Source of the DNA: Smithella sp.
GTDB lineage: Bacteria > Desulfobacterota > Syntrophia > Syntrophales > Smithellaceae
NCBI GenBank assembly: GCA_018056685.1
Contig: JAGPFC010000006.1
Span: 105,001 to 155,923, forward strand
Length of the DNA: 50,923 bases
Direction of reading: 5' to 3'
Shown: piece after piece, positions 33,908 to 43,451 of the stretch
Layout: every line of letters begins with the position of its first letter
Numbering within the stretch: the first letter of the stretch is position 1
The notes under the pieces: model-generated
The model's input: the letters and a program-made list of their open reading frames with translations, nothing else
What the model was told of the DNA's origin: nothing
Databases searched by the model: none
Position numbers and translations under genes: made by a program

Positions 33908-35380
33908 ATGAAAAGAGGAAGCGGCATATTGCTGAGCATATCTTCGCTGCCCGGCCGGTTCGGCATCGGCACGCTGGGGGCGGGGGCGCGTGAATTTGTC
34001 GATCAGTTGCGGATGAGCGGTCAGTCCTACTGGCAGATTCTGCCTGTTTCACCCACCGGATTTGGTGATTCGCCCTATCAGGCTTTCAGCACCTTTGCGG
34101 GCAATCCGTATTTTATTGATTTTGACGATTTGTACAGCGAGGACCTGCTGCCCCGGGAAGCATTGAATCAGTGCGCAGATCTTTTCGGATGCGATCCGTC
34201 GGCGGTGGATTATTACACGCAATATATTTGTAAAGCGCGGATTCTGCGTCTGGCCTATGAATACAGTGCTCACCGCCTTTCCGCGGAGCTGGATATGTTT
34301 GTCAAAAAACACGCCGGCTGGATCCATGACTACGCGCTGTACATGGCTCTGAAAAGCACTCAGGACATGAAGCCTTTTCATCAGTGGCCGGAAGAGCTTC
34401 GTCAGCGGCGCGGCGAGGCGTTGAAAAAGGCCGCCTTGCGTCTGGAAAAAGATATTCATTATCACATCTTTGTGCAGTATCTTTTCTTCCGGCAGTGGGA
34501 TGCTTTGCGCAGGTATGCCAACGCCAGAGGGGTAAGCATTATCGGGGATATGCCCATATACATGGCGCCGGACGGCGCCGATGCGTGGACGGGACACGAG
34601 ATTCTGAATAAACAGGGATATGTCGCCGGTTGTCCGCCGGACTACTTTTCATCCACGGGACAGCTCTGGGGCAATCCGCTTTATGACTGGGAGGCTCTCC
34701 GGAAAACCGGTTATCAGTGGTGGCTTCGGCGCATCGCTCATCACATCGCTCTTTTTGATTACCTGCGGATCGATCATTTCCGGGCATTTGAAGCCTACTA
34801 CGCCATTCCCGCGGATGCCGACAACGCGATCGGCGGACAATGGATTCCCGGCCCGGGAATGGATTTTTTCCGCACCATTGAAAAAGAACTGGGAGAGCTG
34901 CCGCTGATTGCCGAGGACCTGGGTTATCTGACGCCGGCGGTTTTTGAACTGCTGCGGGAAACCGGTTTTCCCGGCCTGAAGGTGCTTCATTTTGCTTTCG
35001 CTCCGGATGGCAGCAGTATTTACCTGCCGCATCGTTATGAGAAAAACTGTCTTGTTTACACCGGTACGCACGACAATGATACGACCATCGGCTGGTTTGG
35101 AGAACTGGGCGAGGCTGAACGGCATTTTATGGATGATTACCTCGGGGGCGTTGATGAACATTGCGTTCACTGGCAGTTAATCCGGCTGGCGATGCGTTCG
35201 GTTGCCGATGTGTGCATCATCCCGATGCAGGATGTGCTGGGCCTGCCGTCGTCCGCGCGCATGAACAAGCCGCAAACATCGCAGGGCAACTGGCGATGGC
35301 GCCTTGCTCCCGGCCAGTTTGACGAGGCGACAAGACAGAAACTGGCGCACATGACCTGGCTGTATGGACGGTCTTCATAA
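33908..35380 (+). CDS. malQ: 4-alpha-glucanotransferase (amylomaltase)
   Basis: This cytosolic GH77 enzyme moves alpha-1,4-glucan segments between maltodextrins and releases glucose. Family marks are plain: SGILLSISSLPGRFGIGTLG at the N-terminus, GDMPIYMAPDGADAW, the nucleophile Asp in LRIDHFRAF, the acid/base Glu in IAEDLGYL and the third acid in GTHDNDTT. The 490-residue length is normal for bacterial MalQ. The frame is open upstream to 33851, but ATG 33908 begins right at the conserved MKRGSGILL start. It leads a same-strand run of glycogen genes, where it would recycle short oligosaccharides left by the phosphorylase. The ribosome site is weak. Confidence 0.95.
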   Translation: MKRGSGILLSISSLPGRFGIGTLGAGAREFVDQLRMSGQSYWQILPVSPTGFGDSPYQAFSTFAGNPYFIDFDDLYSEDLLPREALNQCADLFGCDPSAVDYYTQYICKARILRLAYEYSAHRLSAELDMFVKKHAGWIHDYALYMALKSTQDMKPFHQWPEELRQRRGEALKKAALRLEKDIHYHIFVQYLFFRQWDALRRYANARGVSIIGDMPIYMAPDGADAWTGHEILNKQGYVAGCPPDYFSSTGQLWGNPLYDWEALRKTGYQWWLRRIAHHIALFDYLRIDHFRAFEAYYAIPADADNAIGGQWIPGPGMDFFRTIEKELGELPLIAEDLGYLTPAVFELLRETGFPGLKVLHFAFAPDGSSIYLPHRYEKNCLVYTGTHDNDTTIGWFGELGEAERHFMDDYLGGVDEHCVHWQLIRLAMRSVADVCIIPMQDVLGLPSSARMNKPQTSQGNWRWRLAPGQFDEATRQKLAHMTWLYGRSS

Positions 35381-35405
35381 AACAGAAACATCGGAAATTC
35401 TAAAA

Positions 35406-37301
35406 ATGGACGACTTTCAGAAATATATTCATCAAGATGAAATTTACCTGTTCAATACGGGCGAGGCGCAGCAGGCCTATGCCACCTTCGGCTGCCATTA
35501 TCTTGATGAAATCAAAATGCACCGCTTTCTGCTGTGGGCGCCCAACGCGCGACAGGTCAGTGTTGTCGGGGATTTCAACGGCTGGGACGCAACAAAAAAT
35601 CCGATGAAAAAAATGGACACAGGTGTCTTTGCCGCCTTCATTCCCGGTTTGCGGGATGGCGACTGCTACAAGTATCATATGGAAGGATTTTACGGTCGGA
35701 CGGTGCTCAAGGCCGACCCGTTTGCGTTTCACGCCGAGGTGCGTCCGAAAACCGCGTCGAAAGTCTGGGGACTGGGCGGTTATCAATGGCACGATGCGGA
35801 TTTTCTGCGATGTCGTCCGGAGCAAAACATCCTGAAAAAACCGGTGTCGATATACGAAATGCACATCGGGTCCTGGCGCAAGCGCGAGGATTACGAATTC
35901 GCGAATCTGCGGGAAGTGGCCGACGAGCTGTCCGATTATCTGGTGGAGATGGGGTTTACCCACGTGGAAATCATGCCCGTTACCGAATACCCGCTGGACG
36001 ATTCCTGGGGATATCAGGTGACCGGCTTTTACGCGGTCACCAGCCGTTTCGGCACGCCGCAGGACTTCATGTATTTTGTCGATACCATGCATCAAAAGGG
36101 CATCGGCGTCATCATGGACTGGGTGCCCGCCCATTTCCCGCGCGATGATCATGGCCTGGCGGGCTTCGACGGCACCTGCCTGTACGAGCATGAAAACCCG
36201 CTGCAGGGGCATCATCCGCAATGGGGCACGTTGATTTTTAATTACGGCCGGCCGGAAGTGGTCAGTTTTCTGATTTCCAGTGCCATGCTGTTCTTTGATG
36301 TTTATCACATTGACGGCATCCGCGTCGATGCCGTTTCTTCGATGATTTATCTGGATTACGCGCGCAACCACGGCGAGTACGTGCCCAACGAAGAGGGCGG
36401 CAATATTGATATATACGCCCTGGAATTCATGCGGAAGCTCAATTCCGTGATTCTGACCCGGCATCCCGGTACCATCACGATCGCGGAAGAATCCACGGCG
36501 TATCCGCTGATTACGAAGCCGCCTTATGTCGGCGGTCTCGGGTTCATGTTTAAATGGAACATGGGCTTCATGCACGACACGCTCAAATACATGTCGATGG
36601 ACCCGCTGTTCCGCCGTCATCATCACGACAAAATAACCTTTTCAATGTGCTACGCGTTTTCTGAAAATTATATTCTGCCTTACTCGCACGACGAGGTGGT
36701 GCACGGTAAGAAATCGTTGCTGGACAAGATGCACGGTTCCTATGACAATAAATTCGCGTCTCTGCGCTTATTGCTGGGGTTTATGTACGCGCATCCCGGG
36801 AAAAAGCTGCTGTTTATGGGCGGCGAATTCGGCCAGTTCATTGAATGGGATTACCACAAACCACTCGACTGGTTTCTGCTGAATTACGAAAAACACAGGC
36901 AGATGCGGGACTATGTGAAGGCGCTCAATCATTTTTACAGGGGATGTCCCGCCTTTTATGAAATTGAAGATACCTGGGACGGATTTACCTGGCTGAATGT
37001 GGAGAACTATATGCAAAGCTCGCTTTGTTTTATGCGGCGGGGCAGCCGGAGAGGGGAGGGCGTTGTTTGTGCCTTCAACTTTACACCGGTACCGGTGGAT
37101 GGTTTTGTCATCGGTCTGCCGGATAACAGCGTCCTGCGGGAAGTATTCTCGAGTGACGACCCGCTGTTTGGCGGCGGCGGACGTCACAACACGGATGCCA
37201 TTGGGGCTCTGCCGGAAGAATTTGCCGGACATCCCTATCGGGCAGCCATCAATCTGCCGCCCTTGACCGCTGTCTATTTTCAATACAAGGAAGAAGAATA
37301 G
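35406..37301 (+). CDS. glgB: 1,4-alpha-glucan branching enzyme
   Basis: This GH13 enzyme makes alpha-1,6 branches in glycogen. After an N-terminal CBM48 domain (FLLWAPNARQVSVVGDFNGW), the barrel shows VEIMPVTEYPLDDSWGYQ, the nucleophile Asp in GIRVDAVSSM, Glu in TIAEESTAYP and Asp in YSHDEVVHGK. The 631 residues fit the short GlgB class without an extra N-terminal module. The open frame begins at 35364, overlapping malQ, but ATG 35406 is 25 bp after the malQ stop and suits the conserved start. It is followed 8 bp later by glgA. Confidence 0.96.
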   Translation: MDDFQKYIHQDEIYLFNTGEAQQAYATFGCHYLDEIKMHRFLLWAPNARQVSVVGDFNGWDATKNPMKKMDTGVFAAFIPGLRDGDCYKYHMEGFYGRTVLKADPFAFHAEVRPKTASKVWGLGGYQWHDADFLRCRPEQNILKKPVSIYEMHIGSWRKREDYEFANLREVADELSDYLVEMGFTHVEIMPVTEYPLDDSWGYQVTGFYAVTSRFGTPQDFMYFVDTMHQKGIGVIMDWVPAHFPRDDHGLAGFDGTCLYEHENPLQGHHPQWGTLIFNYGRPEVVSFLISSAMLFFDVYHIDGIRVDAVSSMIYLDYARNHGEYVPNEEGGNIDIYALEFMRKLNSVILTRHPGTITIAEESTAYPLITKPPYVGGLGFMFKWNMGFMHDTLKYMSMDPLFRRHHHDKITFSMCYAFSENYILPYSHDEVVHGKKSLLDKMHGSYDNKFASLRLLLGFMYAHPGKKLLFMGGEFGQFIEWDYHKPLDWFLLNYEKHRQMRDYVKALNHFYRGCPAFYEIEDTWDGFTWLNVENYMQSSLCFMRRGSRRGEGVVCAFNFTPVPVDGFVIGLPDNSVLREVFSSDDPLFGGGGRHNTDAIGALPEEFAGHPYRAAINLPPLTAVYFQYKEEE

Positions 37302-37309
37302 TTTTGAAT

Positions 37310-38800
37310 ATGAACGAAGAATTACAAAACATCCTCGCGGCAGCGAACAGAAAAACACTGCCTCGTATCCTGATGACGGGTTCGGAATGCGCGCCGTTTG
37401 CCAAAACCGGCGGGTTGGCGGATGTCATCGGCACCCTCGCCAGAGAAGTGAAAAATCTGGGCTGCGAGGTCAGTCTGGCGCTGCCGTTTCACCGGATCAT
37501 CAAGGATCGGTACCGCGACCGCGTCAGGCACGTTGTCAGTTTCAGCGTCGATATCGGCTGGCGTCCGCAGTACGTCGGTGTGGAGCTCTACGACTGGGAT
37601 GGTATTCCGGTTTATTTTATCGATAATGAACATTACTTCGGTCACGCCATATACTGCGGCGGCAATTTCGAAGGCGAACAGTACGCCTTCTTTTCGCGCG
37701 CGCTCATGGAAGCGCTGCCGATCATCGGTCTGGAACCGGAAATCATCCACGTCAACGACTGGCATACGGCCATCATTCCCATGCTGATGAAAATTCAGTA
37801 CGGCCTGCTTCCGCAGGGCAGCGCGAAGACGATCCTGACGATACACAATCTCGGTTATCAGGGACGTTTCCATTTCGGTTACGCGGCGCACCTGCTGGGG
37901 ATCGATGACAAGTATTTTCATCAGGACTATATCGAGTTTCATGGTGACGCCAATTTTCTGAAGGCCGGCATCGTTTTCGCGGACAAGCTGGTCACCGTCA
38001 GCCCGACGTATGCCCGCGAAATCAGGATGCCGTATTACGGAGAAGGACTGGACGGCATTCTCAATACGAGAGCGGATGACCTCATCGGCATTCTCAACGG
38101 TATTGACACGAAGGTTTTTAATCCCGCCGCCGATCCGCTGATTCCCCATCCCTATGACGCGTCTTCGCTTCCGGAAAAGAAAAAAAACAAAAAAGCGCTG
38201 ATTGAAGAAATGGGTCTGGCAATCAGTCCGGAAACGCCCGTCATCGGGATGGTAACCCGGCTGGCAAAACAAAAAGGGATAGACCTCGTGACGCGCGTTT
38301 TTGATGAGATCATTCATGCCGGCGCCGGTTTTGTTCTGATCGGGACCGGCGAACATCACTACGAACATTTTTTCCGCGGCGTGTCCCACCGAACGGGCAA
38401 CCGGGCCAAGGGCGTGACCGTGTTTGACGACGGGCTGGCGCACCGGATCTATGCGGGCAGCGATTTTTTCCTGATGCCATCCATGTTTGAACCGTGCGGC
38501 CTCGCGCAAATGATCGCACTGCGTTACGGGACGCTGCCGATAGTCCGTTCTACGGGCGGTCTCCGGGATACGGTTTGGCCCTTCAATGAGCACACCGGAG
38601 AAGGCAACGGTTTTTCTTTTGACAACTATAACGCGCACGACATGCTCCACACGATTCGTTACGCCTTGAGCGTTTACCACAACAAACAAACGATGGAGAG
38701 GCTGCAGAAACACGCGATGGAGCAGGACTGGAGCTTCCGTAAAAGCTCGCTGGCTTACGCCAAACTTTATGTCTTGACCTGCGCGCAGCCGGTTCCGTGA
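37310..38800 (+). CDS. glgA: Glycogen synthase (ADP-glucose type, GT5)
   Basis: The enzyme extends alpha-1,4-glucan from ADP-glucose. It has KTGGLADV near the N-terminus (the KxGGL ADP-glucose site), HVNDWHTA, TIHNLGYQG, the second nucleotide-site Lys in TRLAKQKGID and the C-terminal FEPCGLAQMIALRYG with STGGLRDTV. The length of about 496 residues is typical. Two starts are possible, TTG 37304 and ATG 37310; ATG is preferred. The gap to glgB is 8 bp, so the two are probably coupled. It uses ADP-glucose made by GlgC, encoded by the convergent gene. Confidence 0.96.
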   Translation: MNEELQNILAAANRKTLPRILMTGSECAPFAKTGGLADVIGTLAREVKNLGCEVSLALPFHRIIKDRYRDRVRHVVSFSVDIGWRPQYVGVELYDWDGIPVYFIDNEHYFGHAIYCGGNFEGEQYAFFSRALMEALPIIGLEPEIIHVNDWHTAIIPMLMKIQYGLLPQGSAKTILTIHNLGYQGRFHFGYAAHLLGIDDKYFHQDYIEFHGDANFLKAGIVFADKLVTVSPTYAREIRMPYYGEGLDGILNTRADDLIGILNGIDTKVFNPAADPLIPHPYDASSLPEKKKNKKALIEEMGLAISPETPVIGMVTRLAKQKGIDLVTRVFDEIIHAGAGFVLIGTGEHHYEHFFRGVSHRTGNRAKGVTVFDDGLAHRIYAGSDFFLMPSMFEPCGLAQMIALRYGTLPIVRSTGGLRDTVWPFNEHTGEGNGFSFDNYNAHDMLHTIRYALSVYHNKQTMERLQKHAMEQDWSFRKSSLAYAKLYVLTCAQPVP

Positions 38801-38905
38801 TTTCCTATTGACAGGCATGCAATCTGGACGTAAAAAATATTATCATTAATTCAATCAACAACAATGGAGGCTGTCGGCATTTGACCACCGGCAAACGAAA
38901 ACAGA

Positions 38906-41341
38906 ATGGCGGAAAGCAGGATTCAGGAAATCAAGACCATCATTGAAGGGAAGTTAAAACGGCATTACGGGCGGACACTGCAGAACGCCTCGGATGAAGA
39001 AATGTTCCAGGCTGTGGCGCTGAGCATCCGGGACAGGATTCTGGAACAGTGGGTGAAGGGCAACGAGGAAATCAGTGCCAAAGGACGAAAGAAACTCTGT
39101 TATCTTTCGGTTGAGTTCCTCATGGGACGGGCGCTCGTGAACAACATGATTAATCTGGGCGTTCTGGACGATTACAAGGCGGTGTTGGGCGAGATCGGTT
39201 ATCCCTTTGAAAAGCTCGAAGAGCAGGAAAATGAAGCAGCACTGGGCAGCGGCGGTCTGGGACGGCTGGCGGCCTGTTTTCTGGATTCCCTCTCGACGCT
39301 GAACCTGCCCGTGACCGGATACGGTATCCGTTATGAATACGGCATGTTCTGCCAGCGCATTGTGGATGGCGAACAGACGGAAGCGCCGGATGACTGGATG
39401 TGCAAAGGCGATGTCTGGGAAATCGAACGGCGCGAGGAACAGGTGGAAGTCCGCTTTGAAGGCATGGCGGAGGAAATCTGGACGGAAGATGGCCTGACGG
39501 TTGTGCATAAAAACTTTCAACGGGTGACGGCGGTTCCTTACGACATGATGGTCACCGGCTATGGAAGTCAGCTGCCGGCCACGCTGCGTCTGTGGCGCGC
39601 GGAATATCCAGCCGGATTTGATTTCCACGCGTTTAACAAGGGCGACTTCGTCTATATGGTTCAGCAGAAGGAAATTGCCGAGTCGATTTCCAAGGTGCTT
39701 TACCCCAAGGATGACCATATCGCTGGCAGAATGCTGCGTCTGCGCCAATATTACTTCCTCGCGTCCGCGACGATGCAGTGCATCGTGCGGGAACACAAAA
39801 AACTCTACGGCGACGTGAGCACGCTGCCTGAAAAAATCGTCATTCAGATTAATGATATTCATCCGGCCCTGGCCATTCCCGAACTGATGCGCATTCTGCT
39901 GGATGAAGAGAACATGGGATGGGACGAAGCGTATGACATCACCAGCCGCGTCTTCAATTACACCAACCACACGGTCATGCATGAGGCGCTGGAGTCCTGG
40001 CCCGAACAACTCTTCAAATCGATGTTGCCGCGTGTTTACGCGATTATTTCTGAAATCCACGAACGATTCCGGCAGCAACTGGTGAAACGGTTTTCGGACG
40101 ACCGGGACAAAATATCGCACATGTCCGTTATCGCGTATGATGAAATCCGCATGGCCAATATGTGCCTCGCGGTGTGCGCCGCCGTCAACGGTGTTTCGCA
40201 ATTGCATGGCCGGATCCTGAAAACCCGAACATTCCGCGATTTCTATGTGATGTTCCCGAAGAAGTTCACGGCCATTACCAACGGCATTACGCCGCGGCGC
40301 TGGCTGGTGGCGGCCAATCCCCGATTGTGCGAATTGATTTGCGATCATATCGGCGACGCGTTCATCCGTGACCACCGTCAACTGGAACGGCTGAAGCCGC
40401 TGGCCGATGACGGGCGTTTCCTGAAAGACTTTGCCGGCGTCAAACAACAGAATAAAAAACGTCTCGCGGATTACGTGTTCAAGAAACAGAACATCGCACT
40501 GAACGTGGAATCGATTTTTGACGTTCAGGCCAAACGTCTGCACGAATACAAACGCCAGTTGTTGAAGGTGCTGCATATCTTGCATTTGTATAACCGCTTT
40601 ACGGCAGATGACAGCTTTGCGCTGCCCCGTCCGGTCACCTTCCTGTTCGCGGCCAAGGCTTCCCCCGTTTATCGCCGCGCCAAGGATATCATCAACCTCA
40701 TTCACACGGTTTCTTCCCTCGTGGAAGCGAATCCGCGCACCCGGGATAACATCAAGGTCATCTTTCTGGAAAACTACAATGTTTCTCTGGCCGAACTGTT
40801 GATCCCAGCGGCGGATATCAGTGAACAGATATCCACGGCCGGATGTGAAGCTTCGGGCACCGGCAATATGAAATTCATGCTCAACGGCGCGGTGACCCTC
40901 GGAACGATGGATGGCGCGAATGTGGAAATATTCGAGAAAGTGGGAAAAGACAACATCTTCATTTTCGGCGCTCTTGCCGAGGAAATAGCCCGGATGGAGA
41001 GGGACAACAGCTACAATCCGAAGGATTTATTCGACGGCAACGCAGATATCCGCAATGCGGTATCGCGCCTGATGGATGGGTCGCTCACCGGTGGTTCTGA
41101 CAGGTTCCATGATCTCTATCAGTCTCTCCTGTACGGCTATTTTGACCGCGCGGACAAATATTTTGTGCTCCATGATTTTGACGCCTACCGGGCGGCTTTC
41201 GAAAATGTGCTGACCGCCTGCACCGACGTGCCCGCCTGGACGAAAAAGGCCGTGCTGAACACGGCCAGTGCCGGGTATTTCAGCGTTGACCGCACCATCG
41301 ATGAGTACAACAGAATCATCTGGAAATTGGACTCGATTTGA
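38906..41341 (+). CDS. glgP: Glycogen/starch phosphorylase
   Basis: The 811-residue enzyme releases glucose-1-phosphate from glycogen ends with pyridoxal phosphate. It shows LCYLSVEFLMGRAL, AALGSGGLGRLAACFLDS, VIQINDIHPALAIPELMRIL, NGITPRRWL, FDVQAKRLHEYKRQLL and the PLP-lysine segment EASGTGNMKFMLNGA. The length is normal for the GT35 alpha-glucan phosphorylase family. It begins 105 bp after glgA with a weak ribosome site; the gap holds no clear terminator. In the cluster it provides glucose-1-P to the phosphoglucomutase encoded downstream. Confidence 0.96.
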   Translation: MAESRIQEIKTIIEGKLKRHYGRTLQNASDEEMFQAVALSIRDRILEQWVKGNEEISAKGRKKLCYLSVEFLMGRALVNNMINLGVLDDYKAVLGEIGYPFEKLEEQENEAALGSGGLGRLAACFLDSLSTLNLPVTGYGIRYEYGMFCQRIVDGEQTEAPDDWMCKGDVWEIERREEQVEVRFEGMAEEIWTEDGLTVVHKNFQRVTAVPYDMMVTGYGSQLPATLRLWRAEYPAGFDFHAFNKGDFVYMVQQKEIAESISKVLYPKDDHIAGRMLRLRQYYFLASATMQCIVREHKKLYGDVSTLPEKIVIQINDIHPALAIPELMRILLDEENMGWDEAYDITSRVFNYTNHTVMHEALESWPEQLFKSMLPRVYAIISEIHERFRQQLVKRFSDDRDKISHMSVIAYDEIRMANMCLAVCAAVNGVSQLHGRILKTRTFRDFYVMFPKKFTAITNGITPRRWLVAANPRLCELICDHIGDAFIRDHRQLERLKPLADDGRFLKDFAGVKQQNKKRLADYVFKKQNIALNVESIFDVQAKRLHEYKRQLLKVLHILHLYNRFTADDSFALPRPVTFLFAAKASPVYRRAKDIINLIHTVSSLVEANPRTRDNIKVIFLENYNVSLAELLIPAADISEQISTAGCEASGTGNMKFMLNGAVTLGTMDGANVEIFEKVGKDNIFIFGALAEEIARMERDNSYNPKDLFDGNADIRNAVSRLMDGSLTGGSDRFHDLYQSLLYGYFDRADKYFVLHDFDAYRAAFENVLTACTDVPAWTKKAVLNTASAGYFSVDRTIDEYNRIIWKLDSI

Positions 41342-41363
41342 GGACCGGGAGAAGGAGAGAACG

Positions 41364-43361
41364 ATGCTGATCAATTACCGCAATGAATTGTTGCATGATT
41401 CATCGCTGGACCTGTTTCGTGATCCCGTCGGAGCCGTAACGGCTGGCACGCTGGTTAAACTTCGTTTCCGGGCGCGTCTGGAGACTGTGAACAGCGTCTA
41501 TCTGTGCCTGTTTCGCAAGGACTACCGAGAGCAGTACGCCATGCGTCCATTGGAAGACTGCTGGGAAATCGAAATCACCGCCCCCGCAATTCCGGAGGTT
41601 TACTGGTATTATTTCACCATCAATATCGGCGGCAGGATCTGTTATTACGGCGCACAGGGCAGCCGCACCGCGGGCGTCGGCTGTGTGTACAGCGAGCATC
41701 CGCCTTCGTATCAATTAACGGTCTATGATCCCGGATTTCAGGTGCCGCGGTGGTTTCAAAAAAGCGTGATGTATCAGATCTTTCCCGATCGCTTCCGCCG
41801 GAGTGATGACCGGACGGCGAAAAACGGTATCGATTACCACCGCACCAAAGGGCGCAAAGTGCATTATCACGAAAAGTGGAAAGAAAAGCCGCTTTTCGGT
41901 CCGTTGCCGGGAGAAAAACACTACAATCCCTGTGATTACTTTGGAGGAACGCTGAAGGGTATCGAGGACTCCCTTGAATATCTGCAAAGTCTGGGCGTCA
42001 CGGTGGTTTACCTCAATCCGGTGTTTGAAGCAGCTTCCAATCACCGCTACAACACTGCCGATTATTTTAAAATCGATCCGGTACTGGGCACGAACGAAGA
42101 TTTTGTATCGCTCTGCCGCAAGGCCGCCGGCATGGGTATCCGCGTCATGCTGGACGGCGTGTTCTCCCACACCGGTTCCGACAGTATTTATTTCAACCGC
42201 GAAGGCCACTATGATGTCATCGGCGCCGCCAACAGCAAGGAATCGCCGTATTATTCCTGGTATGATTTCAAACATTACCCCGACCAGTACCGGTGCTGGT
42301 GGGGCTTTGCCTCATTGCCCGAGGTCAACGAAAACGATCCGGCCTGGCAGCAGTACATCATTACCGGAGAGAACAGCGTGATCCGGCACTGGCTGAGAGC
42401 CGGCGCCCGGGGCTACCGCCTGGATGTCGCCGACGAGTTGCCGGACGATATCCTGGCCATGATTTACAAAGCCGCGCGTGAAACCGATCCGGAAGCGGTG
42501 GTGCTCGGCGAGGTCTGGGAAGACGCGACCACGAAATACAGTTACGGGACCAAGCGGCAGTACGCGCTTGGGCGGATGCTCGATTCGGTGACCAATTATC
42601 CTCTGCGCAATGCCCTTGTCGGATTTTTTCACGGCCGCGCCAATGCCGAAGATCTGAAACGCATGCTGGTGGATCAGGCCGCCAATTATCCCCGGCCGAT
42701 GTATTACGCGCTCACCAATCTGCTTTCGTCGCATGACATTGAACGGGTGCGCACCGCCCTGAGCACGCGCATTGATCCGCACCAACTTTCCCGCGAGCAG
42801 CAGTCCTCGTTTGTCCTGACGGCGACCCAGACTAAAAAAGGCGCGCAGCGGCATCGCCTGGCCGCGACCCTTCAGTTCAGCCTGCCTGGCGTTCCCTGCG
42901 TTTATTACGGCGATGAACGGGGCATGCAGGGATTCCTCGATCCCTTCAACAGGCAGACTTTTCAGGAAGCACCTCATGATCTGACAGACGCTTACCGTCA
43001 ACTGGCGCGGCTGCGTCAGGCGGCAGACGCGATGCAGACCGGTCATGTTGTGTTTTTTGCTCCTGATCCCGATTGCCTTGGCGTTTTGCGCTACGTGACG
43101 GGAGGGGTTGATGCGCTCGGGCACCAGGCGGACAACGGCGTCTTTTTTGTGGCGGTTAACCGCGCGAACGCCGCCCGACTCGTGGTTTTCGATTTCCTCA
43201 GCCGCAATCAGCTTTTTGCGGCGGACCATCAGAAGAAACTGCGACCGGTTTTTAACGGCGCGGTCACCTGCCAGTTGACCGGTAAAAATTACACCATCAT
43301 CGACGGCCTGCTGGAAATCACACTGGAACCATTGAGCGCCGTCTGGTTGAAAATTGCCTAG
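41364..43361 (+). CDS. GH13 alpha-glycosidase (neopullulanase/cyclomaltodextrinase-like)
   Basis: This 665-residue GH13 enzyme has an N-terminal beta-domain (about 1-120), then the catalytic barrel: QIFPDRFRRS, GGTLKGIEDSLEYLQSLGV, YLNPVFEAASNHRYNTADY, the nucleophile Asp in GYRLDVADE, Glu in VLGEVWED and Asp in LSSHDIERV. The Asn-His-Arg-Tyr motif after FEA and the MPDRF-like QIFPDRF signature match the neopullulanase/cyclomaltodextrinase/maltogenic amylase group, which hydrolyse maltodextrins and cyclic dextrins inside the cell. No signal peptide is present. GGAGAG lies just before ATG 41364. The frame is open upstream within glgP, but that part is a shadow. It probably trims glycogen-derived dextrins. 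Confidence 0.92.
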   Translation: MLINYRNELLHDSSLDLFRDPVGAVTAGTLVKLRFRARLETVNSVYLCLFRKDYREQYAMRPLEDCWEIEITAPAIPEVYWYYFTINIGGRICYYGAQGSRTAGVGCVYSEHPPSYQLTVYDPGFQVPRWFQKSVMYQIFPDRFRRSDDRTAKNGIDYHRTKGRKVHYHEKWKEKPLFGPLPGEKHYNPCDYFGGTLKGIEDSLEYLQSLGVTVVYLNPVFEAASNHRYNTADYFKIDPVLGTNEDFVSLCRKAAGMGIRVMLDGVFSHTGSDSIYFNREGHYDVIGAANSKESPYYSWYDFKHYPDQYRCWWGFASLPEVNENDPAWQQYIITGENSVIRHWLRAGARGYRLDVADELPDDILAMIYKAARETDPEAVVLGEVWEDATTKYSYGTKRQYALGRMLDSVTNYPLRNALVGFFHGRANAEDLKRMLVDQAANYPRPMYYALTNLLSSHDIERVRTALSTRIDPHQLSREQQSSFVLTATQTKKGAQRHRLAATLQFSLPGVPCVYYGDERGMQGFLDPFNRQTFQEAPHDLTDAYRQLARLRQAADAMQTGHVVFFAPDPDCLGVLRYVTGGVDALGHQADNGVFFVAVNRANAARLVVFDFLSRNQLFAADHQKKLRPVFNGAVTCQLTGKNYTIIDGLLEITLEPLSAVWLKIA

Positions 43362-43451
43362 TCATGACATTATCATGCAGGGCAAATTCCCCGAATGCGC
43401 CGCATCATTTAATTGGATTGCGAAAATGCAAAAAATCGATAAGGACTGGAG

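Noticed and set aside
37322..38818. Minus-strand open frame of 498 codons opposite glgA
   Set aside because: It mirrors a gene with all glycogen synthase motifs. The translation is low in recognisable structure and comes from codon bias on the coding strand.
38862..38885. Possible six-residue leader peptide before glgP
   Set aside because: The short ATG-to-TGA frame has no ribosome site and no attenuator hairpin could be paired with it.
38954..40705. Minus-strand open frame of 583 codons opposite glgP
   Set aside because: It is an antisense shadow; the plus strand encodes a full phosphorylase with its PLP site.
41268..41363. N-terminal extension of the GH13 gene into glgP
   Set aside because: A strong ribosome site (GGAGAG) directly precedes ATG 41364, and the extra residues are an out-of-frame reading of the end of glgP.
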